NCBI GenBank assembly: GCA_014529385.2
Contig: CM043969.1
Location: 13,165,946-13,229,945, forward strand
From: Adiantum capillus-veneris
Taxonomy: Eukaryota > Streptophyta > Polypodiopsida > Polypodiales > Pteridaceae
Length of the DNA: 64,000 bases
Direction of reading: 5' to 3'
Shown: positions 32,237 to 44,339 of the stretch, piece after piece
How positions within the stretch are numbered: position 1 is the stretch's first letter
Layout of the letters: the number at the start of each line of letters is the position of its first letter
Notes under the pieces: model-generated
What the model was told of the DNA's origin: nothing
Databases searched by the model: none
Seen by the model: the letters and a program-made list of their open reading frames with translations, nothing else
Program-made: the position numbers and the translations under genes

Positions 32237-32790
32237 GATGTAGTGTTTGTGGAAGATTCTGTTCAGCCCTTGCTGTCATGTACTAGAGATAGTAATGTAA
32301 GCTCACAGGACATTTATGACACTTTGTTGCCTCTTTTCAATGGTGGAAATACGAATGTAATTTCCAATGAGGCAAATGTACAGCCTATGGGGGTTTGTGA
32401 AAATGTTACAGATCAGCCTATTACTGATGCAGATGTACATGATGTACTTGATGAGGAAAGGGCTGAAAATGAGCAGGCTAGACGTATGCCAAAATGGCTG
32501 GTGCACACTTTGCGTGACAGTAAATTGGATGCACCTTTGTCTAGTCATTGTTCAGGCTCTCGCCATGCATCTTATGCATCATTTTGTTATGCTTTGGCTG
32601 TGTCTAGCTTACATGATGTTGAGGAGCCTCTGTCTTTTGATGAAGCACAAAATTCAGAAAATTGGATGGCTGCCATGCAATCAGAATATGATGCACTTAT
32701 AGAAAATGACACATGGAATTTATGTGATTTGCCTCCTGGCAAAAAGGCCATTGGTACAAAGTGGGTTTACAGTTGAAACGCAAGCCGGAT
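32237..32790 (+). pseudogene. C1 pol linker region
   Basis: Resumes C1 after element D with VFVEDSVQPLLSCTRDSN and runs to the RT start (SENWMAAMQSEYDALIENDT, KKAIGTKWVY). Parallel to 41800-42360 of C2. Confidence 0.75.
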
Positions 32791-33480
32791 GGTGAGGTCG
32801 ATCGCCATAAGGCTCGACTTGTTGCAAAGGGTTATGCACAGCAAAAAGGCATAGATTATGAAGAGACTTTTGCTCCCACTTGTCGTATGACTACCTTGCA
32901 TTTTCTATGTGCATTGGCAACTCATTTTGGTTGGGATGTACATCAATCAGACATTGTTACTGCTTTCTTGAATGGTGACATATTTGAGGAAGTTTATGTA
33001 ACGCAGCCTCGCGGTTTTGTCATAAAAGGACAAGAGGACAAAGTGTGCAGATGTAAGAAGGCTTTGTATGGGTTGAAGCAATCTCCTCGTGCTTGGTATG
33101 AGAAAGCTGACACTCATTTGGTTAAATGATGCTTTCGTAACAGTCACAATAGAAAGCACATTGTATGTAAAGCGTGAGGGTGATGTACTGCTCATTGTGG
33201 TTCTTTATGTCGATGATTTGCTGATCACTGGACCAAATGAGAGACATATTGCTGAATTTAAAGCTGATTTGAATGCTACTTTCAAGATCAAAGATTTGGG
33301 GCTGTTGCATCATTACTTGGGTATACAGTTTAAGCAGTGTGGTGGTGGTATTGCCTTGGGTCAGAAAAGTTACATAGAGACATTGCTATGTAAGTTTGGA
33401 CTTGAGGATTGCAAACCTATTGCCACTCCCATGGAAACATGTTTAAAGTTGAGTCTACATGATGCTGGCGATCCTGCTCA
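32761..33480 (+). pseudogene. C1 reverse transcriptase
   Basis: Copia RT segments in order: HKARLVAKGYAQQKGIDYEE, DVHQSDIVTAFLNGDIFEEV, YGLKQSPRAWYEKAD. The catalytic YVDD is at 33206-33217 (VVLYVDDLLITG), followed by LHHYLGIQFK. It copies element RNA into DNA. Broken. Confidence 0.85.
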
Positions 33481-34019
33481 TGTCACTCTTTACCAAACTG
33501 TTGTTGGCTGCCTCATTTATGTATGCAACACGAGGCCGGATATTCAATTTGCAGTCTCACATGTCAATAGATTTATGCATAGCCCAGGGTCTAAGCATTG
33601 GCAAGCTGTCAAGAGGATTTTCCGCTACCTTAGTGGCACTTTACATCTTGGCTTGTTTTATCCCAAGGGGGGATCATTGCTTCCAGACTTACATGCTTTT
33701 TCGGACTCAGATTGGGCTCGTTGTTTTGACACGCCAGCGTCCACAAGTGGTTTTTGTTTTCATGCTTGGAAGTTCATGTATATCATGGTTGAGAAAGAAG
33801 CAACCTACTGTGGCCACTTCAAGTTGTGAGGCTAAGTACAGGGCAGTCTTCACAGCTACGGTTGAGTGTGTATGGCTCAGACGCCTTATGGCTGATTTGG
33901 GTGTTGGATAGGAAACTGCCAATACTATCTACACTGACAGTCAGAGCGCATTGGTAGTTGGGAGGAACCCAGTTTTTCATGCTCGCACAAAGCACATTGA
34001 GGTGCATTACCACTATGTC
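33480..34019 (+). pseudogene. C1 RNase H region
   Basis: Reads CLIYVCNTRPDIQFAVS, then SDSDWA near 33705, then the RNase H segments CEAKYRAVFTATVECVW and IYTDSQSAL, with HARTKHIEVHYHYV near 33980. It joins the shortened 3' LTR. Confidence 0.8.
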
Positions 34020-34024
34020 ATGGT

Positions 34025-34174
34025 TTTTTCGCCCGATCATTGTATATACGCCCATCACTCTAGGGCTATCTATCTTTCCATTGCATACTAAGAAACACAC
34101 TCTCTATTGTGTGCCTTGAGCTTCCTTCGTCTTCAACAAGTTGTGTGCGTTTCTCTGCAACCCTAATTCCAACA
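34025..34174 (+). repeat. C1 3' LTR, partial
   Basis: The last about 150 bp of the 227-bp family LTR, ending TTCCAACA before the GAAGG duplication. Confidence 0.85.
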
Positions 34175-34179
34175 GAAGG
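34175..34179 (+). repeat. Target site duplication GAAGG, right (C1)
   Basis: Pairs with 23474-23478. The flanks read CATGGAAGG on the left and GAAGGAACATTGG on the right. Confidence 0.9.
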
Positions 34180-34980
34180 AACATTGGCTGTCAACTTTAG
34201 ATACCCAATCGGAAGTATTGAAAAATGATTATTCTAAGTTACAATCTGAGGATAGTGTCCTTTTGAGCAAGGTACAGGCTTGCCAAGAACTAGAAGCAAA
34301 ACTGAGGGAAATGTCTGATAAAGATTTAGATTTGGATGTGTGGTATTTACTACCACATGATGTTGAAGTACTGAAGACTGAGGTCAAAAAGCAGGGAGAG
34401 TAGGTGTGGTTGGAATTGAGGAGAATGGTTTCTCTAGTTAATACTCCATACCAAAGTTTTTCTAGGGAGGAGAAAACTGATGAATACATGCTTCTCAAAA
34501 GCAATATGAGGATCTTAAAAAGGAGTTTGATGATTTCAAGTGCAGAAGCCTTCAGATTTCTTTCAAGAACAGAAAACTGAACAGGGGAAACTCCATCAGA
34601 TAACTATGGAACCCACACATGGCCCTGAGGGAACAACAAATTTCCATACTCTTATAGATGCAGTAGAGACACATGAGGCTATGAATCTGGATGTATCAGC
34701 ACTTGTTAACTGAGCAGGTTACTGATCAGAACCTGAGGCTATTGGAGGCAAGCACAGGGGCTGTAGTAGAGGTTGTTCAAGAGATTTTGAGCCAGGAAGT
34801 TTAAAAGGGGGAGTTTCCAGGATTTCATCAAGAAGAAGCCTTGAAAAGCACTAAGGAGGGTTTGCAATACCCATCGAAGATGAAATAGTACTTGCAACAT
34901 TAACACATCCATTAGTTCCCTTGGGGGAGCCCGTGAAGGAGTTACCAAGGAATTTTGATATTCAGTCCATTAAAATAGTG
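34180..34980 (+). pseudogene. Unclassified gene-like sequence, right part
   Basis: Continues the sequence interrupted by C1. The clearest stretch (34200-34400) encodes a charged helical segment (SKLQSEDSVLLSKVQACQEL, EAKLREMSDKDLDLDVWYLL) with a coiled-coil look. Further fragments (TPYQSFSREEKTDEYMLLKS) follow to about 34980. Not intact and not assigned to a family. Confidence 0.4.
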
Positions 34981-36083
34981 TTTTTTTTACACTAATGGGA
35001 CAAGGTGTGTCTTATTGATATAATATTATGTACACTGTACTTTGCATGGTATTATCTAGTAAGCACTCAAAAGTTTTTTGGAACAAGGGATTAGTTGGTG
35101 TCAAGTCAAAAGTTTTTTGGTCTAATTTTTTTTTGCCACTGGGCGCCGGGGTGTTAACCTTATATATATTTTAGCTAAGTGTTGGTAGAACCTTAGCCTT
35201 TCGTTTCAGTCTTTTGTAAGTTAAATGACTTATACCTCTTAAATTATGAATGTAAGTTATCTTGCACCCCTTGTAACGCAAAGAAGGGGAAAGAATGAGA
35301 AGGATGAAGAGCTTTGGCTATGGAGAATTTTGTTTCTGTCTCTTTTCTGTATTCAGTACCTGTTATGTTCCCTGATTCCTTATTGCATATTGAAAAGGTA
35401 CTAAATCATGCGTCAATTATGTGTTGAAGTACTGTGATGCTTTGTTTGGTGATTTAGTGCAATTCCCCAACCCCTAATGACTCAATGACAACCTACACAC
35501 TTTCCTCTCCTATCACAGTGTGGGATCTTAATTAGGATTCTCATCACCACGCTCCTGGAGCATAAAGATCACTTCTCAGCCCCACACACAATATATCACA
35601 TGTATCTTGGTCCCATAGGTCATATTTGATCTCTGAGGATGATCATAAAATATCTCGCTCTCTCTCTCTCTCTGTCTCTCTCTCATAGTGTTTTTTTTAA
35701 TAGGCAATCATGTGATAACTCTACCACTATCAGAAATATACTCATTTCATTTAGCAGTGGCGAGTAGGTCTCTTGCTTTGTCCTAGCTGCAACCAATGCT
35801 AGGTGGTGCTCCTATTTGCTATGTAGAGATGTCCATCCTATTTTCTTGAGGTGGATACATCATGGCATGGTGTGTAGAGGCCTCACCACCCCAAAGCTTT
35901 ATACTTTTTGAGTCTCATTTGGTGCCCCTAATAAGGAGGGGCCTTGCAACCTTCAACTACAATGCTAACAATGTCCATGCTTCAAAATTTTGCGTAAAGA
36001 AGCTATTACAGATGGTTGGGTCTATCCTTTCCCTTGCTCCAAGAAGCTCAAGTGGATTAAATGAGCTAATTTGACACCACCAC
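34981..36083. other. Region without a recognised gene
   Basis: AT-rich DNA with a (CT)n run near 35655-35683. At about 35151-35160 a TGTTAACC start after GGGCGCCGGGG resembles an LTR edge, but no partner is found. The ORF 35862-36074 has no recognisable domain. Confidence 0.45.
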
Positions 36084-36545
36084 ATGCAGAGTCAAGGGCC
36101 TCTCAAGAAGGTCATCTCAAATATCTCATGTTGTTTTTGTCCTAACTATTATGAGTGTGAAGTGGTGGGATATGATCCCTACACAATATGCGATGGCTAC
36201 TCATGGTATTCTCATATTAGAATTGTAGAAGAGGATCAATGTAAGACCATTTTCATAACACCATGGGAATGTTTTTCCTACAGGGGGATATTTTTTGGCC
36301 TCACAAATGGACTTGCAATATTTCAAAATTTTGTAGGTGTTTGTAGATGATTTTTGTGCTTATATTTCTTGCCTATTGCACTTGGATAAGGTTCTCGACA
36401 AGAGTTAACTAAATTTTCATCATTAGGTGGGCAGTCGAATGAGGTAAAGTGCCACATTTTAGCAAGCGAGGTAACTCTACTTGGATTGTTATTTCAACAT
36501 GAGGCATTGAAGCTGATTCAAGTAAAATCCAAGCCTTCGTGTCTC
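36084..36545 (+). pseudogene. Ty3/gypsy reverse transcriptase relic
   Basis: Contains GYSWYSHIRIVEEDQCKT, TPWECFSYRGIFFGLTNGLA and, further on, FVDDFCAY, which follow the gypsy RT core pattern (DxxSGYxQIxI, PFGLTNAxxxFQ, xVDD). About 460 bp, no LTRs nearby, very degraded. It is cut on its right by copia C3. Confidence 0.65.
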
Positions 36546-36644
36546 TACCATGTCCTACAGCAACAAAGCACCCAATTTATTTCCTTCAAAAGGTAAGATA
36601 CTCAAGTCGTTTCATATGCTTTCTCTTTCAAAACGGTTCTTTCT

Positions 36645-37155
36645 TTGCAACAACCCTACAAAGCTTTCTTACAATTGTACAATTTAGTTTCTTGTCCTTT
36701 CTTCACGAAATTGTGAGGCTACATTACATAAACTTCCTCAAATATATCACCATCCAAGAAAGCAATGACAATATCTGATTGATGTACATTCCACCAAAAA
36801 TGAGCTACCAATGCACATAGAAAACAAACAGTAGTCATACGACAAGAGTGAGCAAAGGTCTCTTCATAATCAATGCCTTTTGCTATGCATAACGATTTGC
36901 AGCAGGTGTAGCCTTGCAACAATCAATCTCACCATCTGGCTTATGTTTTAACTTGTAGATCCACATCGTACCAATGGCCTTTTTGCAATGAGGCAAATTA
37001 CATAAATTCCATGTGTCATTGCCTACAAGTATATCATATTTTGATTGCATGGTAGCCATTCAATTTTTTAAATTTTGTGCTTCAACAAAAGAAAGAGGTT
37101 CCTCCTCATTACATAAACTAGAAACAACCAAAGCATAACAATTGATGCATAAGAT
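36645..37155 (-). pseudogene. Copia C3, left piece
   Basis: Minus-strand copia RT and linker, aligning with 41550-42020 of C2 (for example EEVYV, DVHQSDIVIAFLDGDIFEE, IDYEETFAHSCRMTT). It is much more diverged than C1 and C2, hence an older copy. It stops where element E is inserted and continues at 46022. Confidence 0.75.
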
Positions 37156-37185
37156 TGTTAGTGTGCAAATGCGATGCATTTGTGG

Positions 37186-37281
<96 letters not shown>

Positions 37282-37434
37282 ACATGATGCAGGTGGAGTA
37301 GCTCACCACAATATGTGAGAGAGAGCCCCATATTCTTCTAATTAGTATAGAGAAAGGTGTGTACAAGTGATGGGCAGTCGAACACCTCTAGCATGTTTAA
37401 TCGGAGAAAGAGGAACATCGCCTTTATCCCAATA
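37156..37434 (-). repeat. Element E 3' LTR (left copy)
   Basis: Contains an 88-bp (GA)n run (37192-37279) and CTCACCACAATATGTGAGAG, both matching the right copy. The inner edge is approximate. Confidence 0.6.
37192..37279. repeat. (GA)n microsatellite
   Basis: About 88 bp of pure GA inside the left LTR of E. Confidence 0.95.
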
Positions 37435-40145
37435 ATCTCCCACGTAAGGGAGAATGTGCTGATAGGTGGTACTACTATAGGACCTAGCAATACATATATG
37501 AGGTACAGTGAGGAATGTCATCTCAACCTATGTCCACTGGATCTCTGAAAGTCGATGCATGCCGTCTTGTAGGCTCTAGTGGTGTACAAAAGCATATATC
37601 CTTGCTAGAATCAACATGCATACCCTGTAGATATCCTGCAATGAAATGCACTACTCCATAATGCATCATGCTAGTGTCAATCATTGCTCGACTCACAACC
37701 CCAGCTACAAACGCTCCCACTATAGTTGCTATGATGGGTCTCAACACTAAAAGGTCATACATGGATGAAAGTCCCAAAGGCTAAGGGAAAACATGTAATG
37801 TTTGCCATCATATCCCTGGAAATTTCATCAATGTCATGTGCAGTTACCTTTGCCAATATATCCACAATATGTGTCTTAACACTCATTGCATCACCACCAG
37901 AACTAATCGCATATGGATGTGTCAATTTCGACTCGAGGGTAGTCGTCACTTCCTCATCATCCATAGGGACTTTATCCACATGTCCTAGCATTGTGTCGAG
38001 GGTAGTCGTCACTTCCTCATCATCCATAGGGACTTTATCCACATGTCCTAGCATCACCATATCAGCCTCTAGTATCCATATCGCTCATCTCCATCTATAA
38101 AAGGCATGTCTGTCCTAAGAGGATCAATCTGTTGTGTCTCGCTAGAGTATGGCGCTTTAACTCCGCATCTACAGACATGTCATACACAACACCATGGAGC
38201 TCATCCGCGAAAGATATGTGTCTAGTCTCTTGCTAACATGACTATAATGTAATCAAGACTATGCCGTCTTGCACCTTAGATACATGCATAGGGTAGACCA
38301 AACCAATCCTTGTGCAATGAATAACAAACTGCAATGCATTTGGAGATGAACTTCTGGAAGCAATATCTAACATCCATTGTCTCTCAACCGTCTCACCGAT
38401 ATCAAACTCTGTGCAATCTCAAGAACATAATGCATATGTTGTAATATATAAGATGCACCATTGGGTACCCTCTATGTCATATGTTGATCCATCAGCTAGA
38501 TGCACAAGACCAAGGCTCCCACTAAAAAAATGCTAAACCACTCATGACATGATGTGATGTGGAATGCTGCATACTCATCTAGCATTCATCAAGAGCATGT
38601 GACCTCTCTATCGAGCATAAAAGCAAGAGGAACACTAGAGGTAAACATCACATCACCATCATTACCATAGCAAGCCACCACTGTAATCTATTTCAAAACC
38701 ATCTTTGCATCACACATACATCTGCATCGCTATCTCATGCGTATAAAGCAATGAAGTCTAATGTGCCTTGTGTAACCACAATGCCAACATCATAAGTGTC
38801 GACACAAAAGAGACCACTGTTTCACATGAGTCATCGTTGTGGACTCAGAACTATCACACATATCACCTGCCATAAGTGAAGCCATGGCTCTACAGCATGT
38901 ACAAGGGAAATGTGCGTAAATCAATGCCAAAGATAACTGCACAATTGGACCAAAAGGGACTTTCTACGGGGAGAAAATGCTCTCAAAAAATCTCACCAAC
39001 ACTCGTAGTGCTCAAGTGCATCAACACATAAAATATCTTGTAGTAGTGTAGACACACTGTGATCTACAATCGTCACAATGATGCAGGTCTGAACTACCAA
39101 AAGTACATGGAGCTTGTAACTAATGACTACCTGTAAACTATATGTAGTAGACTCACGATCGAAATATACATCAGTAAAAATAGTGCATACCATAAGTCTA
39201 CCTGTGGCCACTTCAAGCATACACAAGTCTCACTCTTGTGAGAGTGGATACAGGAACACCAATCCGTGTCCAAAAACAACCATATGCCCATCAATGTGGG
39301 AGAAAAATCGATCACCACAAGAGAGAATCACCATCTCAATCCAATGACTGCAAATGCATCAAAAGAGTTTATGGCAATCAAGCCAAAGCTATCATGAAAA
39401 ATATAGGGAAAATTGGATAGAGTCTCCCTTGCAAAACGAGCAAAATCTCAATGCAAAACCTCTACCATAGACCACGTCAAAGATGCCAAAATGGGAGAAG
39501 CTCTTGACCAATATGAATTGACCAATATCTATCAACAAAGGATGTGGCAAAGTGGGAGTAAATCTTGACCACTTTAGTCACCGAAGAGGACTCAAAACCA
39601 TAAACCATAACACTACTCAATGCCAATGTTTAGAAATTCCAAAGTGGCTCCCCAATGTCACATACAATGGAAATCCACACTCAATGTACATCAACAAATT
39701 GGTTGCACATAAACAAGTGCTGAAATAGGTGCAAACTAGAAAACTGTTCAATACAGAACAATGCTCTCAAGAGAGCTCACACGCACTCAAAAGTGCTCGC
39801 CAAAATACATGTACAATGGGCATCAACCATGTGCCACAAACATATGCAAATCCATCTGGAAAGATCATAAACCAAAGCACAAAATCTCTACCAAAGTTTC
39901 CTATGAAAACCTATGAAAGAAGCTCCACCTATGTGCTAAAAAAGTTGAGTCTCTCAAGAGACCTCTTCAATGGTGTGTAAATGCCTCCATGATTCTTTAC
40001 CCAAATCTACCAAATAAACCTCAAACCTCAAGCTCTGTACAAGCTAAAATTACATCTTCAACCTCAAAATTTATGTACTCAACCTCGAGCACCTGTCTGC
40101 TTTCAAAAGTGCATCATACTCACATAAATTTTTTGTTTATAAGCT
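37435..40145 (-). pseudogene. Element E interior, left of C2
   Basis: Degraded copia interior on the minus strand. A protease-like region at about 38372-38690 shows fragments such as FTSSVPLAFMLDREVTC, DEYAAFHITSCHEW and ISVRRLRDNGC, which follow copia protease order. At 37755-38060 is a 101-codon open stretch with a 21-residue tandem repeat (GHVDKVPMDDEEVTTTL). Other short ORFs here have no recognisable domain. Confidence 0.5.
37933..38053 (-). repeat. 63-bp tandem duplication in element E
   Basis: Two head-to-tail copies, the second starting at 37996. They are 63 bp apart, so the duplication keeps the reading frame (21 codons). Confidence 0.85.
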
Positions 40146-40150
40146 AAATA
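40146..40150. repeat. Target site duplication AAATA, left (C2)
   Basis: AAATA before the C2 LTR, repeated at 45288-45292. Confidence 0.9.
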
Positions 40151-40377
40151 TGTTGGAATTAGGGTTGCAGAGAAACACACACAGCTTGGAGAAGACGAAG
40201 GAAGCTCAAGGCACACAATAGAGAGTGTGTTACTTAGTGTGCAATGGAAAGATAGTTAGCCCTAGAGTGATGGGCGTATATACAATGCACGGGGGAAAAA
40301 ACCTCCTAAAGAGGGAAAAAATGCCCCGACGGTCCTAGTGTGTTCACACACATCACTACCACATGTATATGGTAACA
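40151..40377 (-). repeat. C2 3' LTR
   Basis: 227 bp; on the minus strand it begins TGTTACCATATACATG and ends CCAACA. Same family as C1 and C4 LTRs. Confidence 0.95.
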
Positions 40378-40390
40378 AATCCCCCCTGGA
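40378..40390 (-). promoter_or_regulatory. Polypurine tract of C2
   Basis: Minus strand CCAGGGGGGATT directly before the TGTTACC LTR start. Confidence 0.75.
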
Positions 40391-40452
40391 GTGATGCGGT
40401 GAACGAGAGCTGGCACATGAGTAAAGGGAAGTGCCATGCCCTGAGGACAGGA

Positions 40453-41157
40453 TCAGTCCACAAAGGGGAGTAAGCCCAAAGCTTTGCGGAAAGCTTCAAG
40501 CTTCTCACGAGACAATGCCTTTGTGAAAAGATCTGCAAGGTTGTCTTGTGTTGGCACATAAGCCAAGATGATCTCTCCTGCTGAGAGCCTCTCCTTGACA
40601 TAGTGGTAATGCACCTCAATGTGCTTTGTGCGAGCATGAAAAACTGGGTTCCTCACAACTGCCAATGCGCTCTGACTGTCAGTGTAGATAGTGTTGGCAG
40701 TGTCCTGTCCAACACCCAAATCAGCCATAAGGCGTCTGAGCCATACACACTCAACAGTAGCTGTGAAGACTGCCCTGTACTCAGCCTCACAACTCGAAGT
40801 GGCCACAGTAGGTTGCTTCTTGCTCAACCATGATATACATGAACTGCCAAGCATGAAAACAAAAACCACTTGTGGACACTCACGTGTCAAAACAACCAGC
40901 CCAATCTGAGTCCGAAAAAGCATGTAAGTCTGGCGGCAATGATCCCCCCTTGGGATAAAACAAGCCAAGATGTAAAGTGCCACTAAGGTAGCGAAAAATC
41001 CTCTTGACAGCTTGCCAATGCTTAGACCCTGGGCTATGCATAAATCTGCTGACCTGTGAGACTGCAAACTGAATATCCGGCCTCGTGTTGCATACATAAA
41101 TGAGGCAGCCAATAGCAGTTTGGTAAAGAGTGACATCAGCAGGATCGCTAGCATCAT
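40453..41157 (-). pseudogene. C2 RNase H
   Basis: Contains the copia RNase H region: CEAEYRAVFTATVECVW, then IYTDSQSALAVV, then HARTKHIEVHYHYVKERL and ILAYVPTQDNLADLFTKAL, the usual end of copia Pol. It degrades the RNA strand during reverse transcription. Confidence 0.85.
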
Positions 41158-41820
41158 GTAGACTCAACTTCAAACCTGTTTCCATGGGAGTGGCAATAGG
41201 TTTGCAATCCTCAAGTCCAAAATTACATAGCAATGTCTCTATGTAACTTTTCTGACACAAGGCAATACCACCATCACACTACTTAAATTGTATACCCAAG
41301 TAATGATGCAACAGCCCCAAATCTTTCATCTTGAAAGTAGCATTCGAATCAGCCTTAAATTTAGAAATATGTCTCTCATTTGGTCCAGTGATCAGCAAAT
41401 CATCAACATAAAGAACCACGATGAGAAATACATCACCCTCACGCTTTACATACAATGTGCTTTCTGTTCGACTGTTACAAAAGCCTTGTTTGACCAAATG
41501 AGTGTCAGCTTTCTCATACCAAGCACGAGGAGATTGCTTCAACCCATACAAAGCCTTGTTACATTTGCACACTTTGTCCTCTTGTCCTTTTATGACAAAA
41601 CCGCGAGGCTGCGTTACATAAAATTCCTCAAATATGTCACCATTCAAGAAAGCAGTAACAATGTCTGATTGATGTACATCCCAACCAAAATGAGCACAGT
41701 AGTCATACGACAAGTGGGAGCAAAAGTCTCTTCATAATCTATGCCTTTTTGCTATGCATAACCCTTTGCAACAAGTCGAGCCTTATGGCGATCTATCTCA
41801 CCATCCGGCTTGCGTTTCAA
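40880..41820 (-). pseudogene. C2 reverse transcriptase
   Basis: Copia RT: ARLVAKGYA at the right, then DVHQSDIVTAFLNGDIFEE, YGLKQSPRAWYEKAD, the catalytic VVLYVDDLLITG, HHYLGIQFK, then TRPDIQFAVSQVSRF. All key segments are present. Fossil with a few breaks. Confidence 0.85.
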
Positions 41821-42501
41821 CTTGTAAACCCACTTCGTACCAATGGCCTTTTTGCCAGGAGGCAAATCACATAAAGTCCATGTGTCATTTTCTATAAGTG
41901 CATCATATTCTGATTGCATGGCAGCCATCCAATTTTCTGAATTTTGTGCTTCATCAAAAGACAGAGGCTCCTCAACATCATGTAAACTAGACACAGCCAA
42001 AGCATAATAATCTGATGCATAAGATGCATGGCGAGAGCCTGAACGAGTACGACTAGACAAAGGTGCATCCAATTTACTGTCACGCAAAGTGTGCACCAGC
42101 CATTTTTGCATACCTCTAGCCTGCTCATTTTCAGCCCTTTCCTCATCAAGTACATCATGTACATTTGAATCAGTAATAGGCTGATCTAAAACATTTTCAC
42201 AAACCCCCATAGGCTGTACATTTGACTCATTGGAACTTACATTCGTATTTCCACCACTGAAAAGAGGCAACAAAGTGTCATAAATGTCCTGTGAGCTTAC
42301 ATTACTGTCTCTAGTACATGACAACAAGGGCTGAACAGAATCTTCCACAAACACTACATCCCGAGAAACCACAATACGTTTTGTTTGCGGATGATACAAC
42401 CTGAAACCTTTGCTTTCAACACTATAACCAACAAAAATACATTTGACAGCCTTATCATCCAATTTTCTGCGCTGCACTTGTGGCACCAAAGCATATGCCA
42501 A
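41752..42501 (-). pseudogene. C2 linker between integrase and RT
   Basis: 249 codons: KCIFVGYSVESKGFRLYHPQ, then an acidic, Asn-rich stretch, then SENWMAAMQSEYDALIENDT and KKAIGTKWVYKLKRKPDGE, the usual start of copia RT. Confidence 0.8.
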
Positions 42502-44300
42502 ACAGCCAAAACACGCATGTGCTCAATAGAAGGCTTGCTATCATGCCATGCTTCATATGGAGTAATAGACTGCAAAGCTTTCATAGGACACCTATTAAGT
42601 ACATAAGTGGCACACATGATGGCCTCAAGCCAAAAAGAATGCGGCAAAGCTTTACTTTTGACCATACATCGTGCCATTTCCGTCAGTGACCTGTTTTTCC
42701 TCTCAGCAACACCATTTTGTTGAGGTGTATAAGGCACTGTACATTGGTGTTTTATCCCACAACTAGCCAGAAATGCATTAAATTCATGGGACATATACTC
42801 CCCCCCTCGATCGGAACGAAGGGTGCCCATAGTACATTTCGAGACATTTTCAGCCATAGCCAGAAATTGTTTGAAGCACATAAAAACTTCGGACTTCGCT
42901 TTAAGCGGAAATACCCATGCATGCCTGGAGTAATCATCAATGAAAGTCATGAAGTACAGGTAATTGCAAAAGGACGGAGTTTGCATGGGCCCACAAACAT
43001 CACTATGCACAAGCTGCAACCTGCATGTGGCCCGAACTGAACCATCCTTTGGAAACTTAGAACGGTGCATCTTACCCAAAATACAGCCTTCACAAACATG
43101 TTTGACAGGTGCTTCAAGAGGTGGCAAAGAAGCAACCATGTCAGATTTCTGCAAACGCAGCAACCTGGCAAAATTCAGATGACCAAAACGTGCATGCCAA
43201 AGTTTTGCATCTGAAATAGCCCTTGAATCTGCAACAACATTTGCAAAGTTTTGTCCACACTTGTCATACAAAGTGAGCTTATACAGCCCACAGCACAAAA
43301 GGCCAGATGCAACAATTTCATCACCAAAACTGAGATCATGAACTGTACATCTGTCATCCACAAATTTGACTACAAGTCCAAGTCTAGCAAGTGCGGATAC
43401 AGACAAGAGATTCTTCTTGATCCCAGGTACATACAGTGCATCAACAAGTGTGAAGGAACTGCCATTAGCAGCAGTGAGCACAATCTTTCCAACTCCCTGA
43501 ACTAGATAAGAGGCGTTGTTGGCACAAGTGACAGAATTCCCATGAGGGACAAACTCGAGAGAGGTAAACAATTCACGATGTGAGGTAATGTGCTTTGTAG
43601 CACCACTGTCGAAATACCACACATGTGAATCTGTAGCAACTGACAAGCATGCATCATGGACAACAGGATTGTAAGTGCACTCTACGCTAAACGCCCATTC
43701 TGCATCAACATCAGCAACAGAGTCTCCTTTCACAGAAGACTCAACAATGACTGCATTTGTAGTGGAACCACCCTCTTTCTTCTTAGCCTCTTTGGCCTTC
43801 AACTTAGGACACGACTTGATCAAGTGATCATTGGCTTTACAATAATGGCAACGCATCTTCTTTTTGCCCTTATCACCAGAATTGCCAGACGAAGTGTTGC
43901 CAGCAGAAGCATTAGGAACATAATTTTTGCCACTCGCAGCAGAACCATAAGAAGTGGCTGCATTACTGTTACCACCCTTTCTTTGAGAAGCAATAAAAGC
44001 CTGTTCAACTGCACGCTGTCTAGTCCTGTTTTTTCTGGACAGTGACTCTTCCAACAGCAATGTGCATAATGCATCAAACTTGACAACTTCAGGATTTCCT
44101 TGGGTCATCAGTCTCCAAGTACTATCAAAAGTCTGGTAGGAATCTGGTAAGGCATCAAGAACACTCTGCACTAGGGAACTGTCTGAAATGACTTCACCTG
44201 CAGAAATGAGTTGTTCATTGATATCCTTGACACTAGCAAGGAAAGTATCCATATCATCTTCCTCATGCATAATCTTCGACTCCAGCTCTTTACGTAGCAA
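42354..44300 (-). CDS. C2 Gag C-terminus, protease and integrase
   Basis: 648 open codons, the longest in the window. In order: end of the Gag domain (LVQSVLDALPDSYQTFDSTW), zinc knuckle CHYCKANDHLIKSC at residues about 150-163, protease active site WYFDSGATKHITSH near 230, GAG-pre-integrase region (LWHARFGHLNFARLL; HVCEGCILGKMHRSKFP), and integrase core. The integrase shows the three acidic positions in context: VHSDVCGP, TLRSDRGGEY and QQNGVAERKNR. It would process Gag and insert the DNA copy. The N-terminal part of Gag is at 44340-44696. Confidence 0.85.
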   Translation of the reverse strand: MLRKELESKIMHEEDDMDTFLASVKDINEQLISAGEVISDSSLVQSVLDALPDSYQTFDSTWRLMTQGNPEVVKFDALCTLLLEESLSRKNRTRQRAVEQAFIASQRKGGNSNAATSYGSAASGKNYVPNASAGNTSSGNSGDKGKKKMRCHYCKANDHLIKSCPKLKAKEAKKKEGGSTTNAVIVESSVKGDSVADVDAEWAFSVECTYNPVVHDACLSVATDSHVWYFDSGATKHITSHRELFTSLEFVPHGNSVTCANNASYLVQGVGKIVLTAANGSSFTLVDALYVPGIKKNLLSVSALARLGLVVKFVDDRCTVHDLSFGDEIVASGLLCCGLYKLTLYDKCGQNFANVVADSRAISDAKLWHARFGHLNFARLLRLQKSDMVASLPPLEAPVKHVCEGCILGKMHRSKFPKDGSVRATCRLQLVHSDVCGPMQTPSFCNYLYFMTFIDDYSRHAWVFPLKAKSEVFMCFKQFLAMAENVSKCTMGTLRSDRGGEYMSHEFNAFLASCGIKHQCTVPYTPQQNGVAERKNRSLTEMARCMVKSKALPHSFWLEAIMCATYVLNRCPMKALQSITPYEAWHDSKPSIEHMRVLAVWHMLWCHKCSAENWMIRLSNVFLLVIVLKAKVSGCIIRKQNVLWFLGM

Positions 44301-44339
44301 AGCAATTTTAGCCTCATTGCGGCTTGCATAAAGACCTGC

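Larger units (their letters stand above)
23479..34174 (+). mobile_element. Ty1/copia element C1, with two nested insertions
   Basis: LTR start TGTTACC, LTR end CCAACA, flanking duplication GAAGG and a tRNA-iMet-type primer site. Order: gag, protease, then (after the nested 25783-27103 element) integrase end and linker, (after the nested 27345-32232 element) RT and RNase H, then a shortened 3' LTR. RT and RNase H after integrase is the Ty1/copia order. It is the same family as C2 (40151-45287), C3 and C4. Fossil with roughly ten breaks besides the two insertions. Confidence 0.85.

Noticed and set aside
34739-34948. 69-codon minus-strand ORF
   Set aside because: No domain, opposite to the better-supported plus-strand gene-like fragments.
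35151-35400. Possible LTR start (TGTTAACC after a GC-rich run)
   Set aside because: No second copy, primer site or duplication was found in the window.
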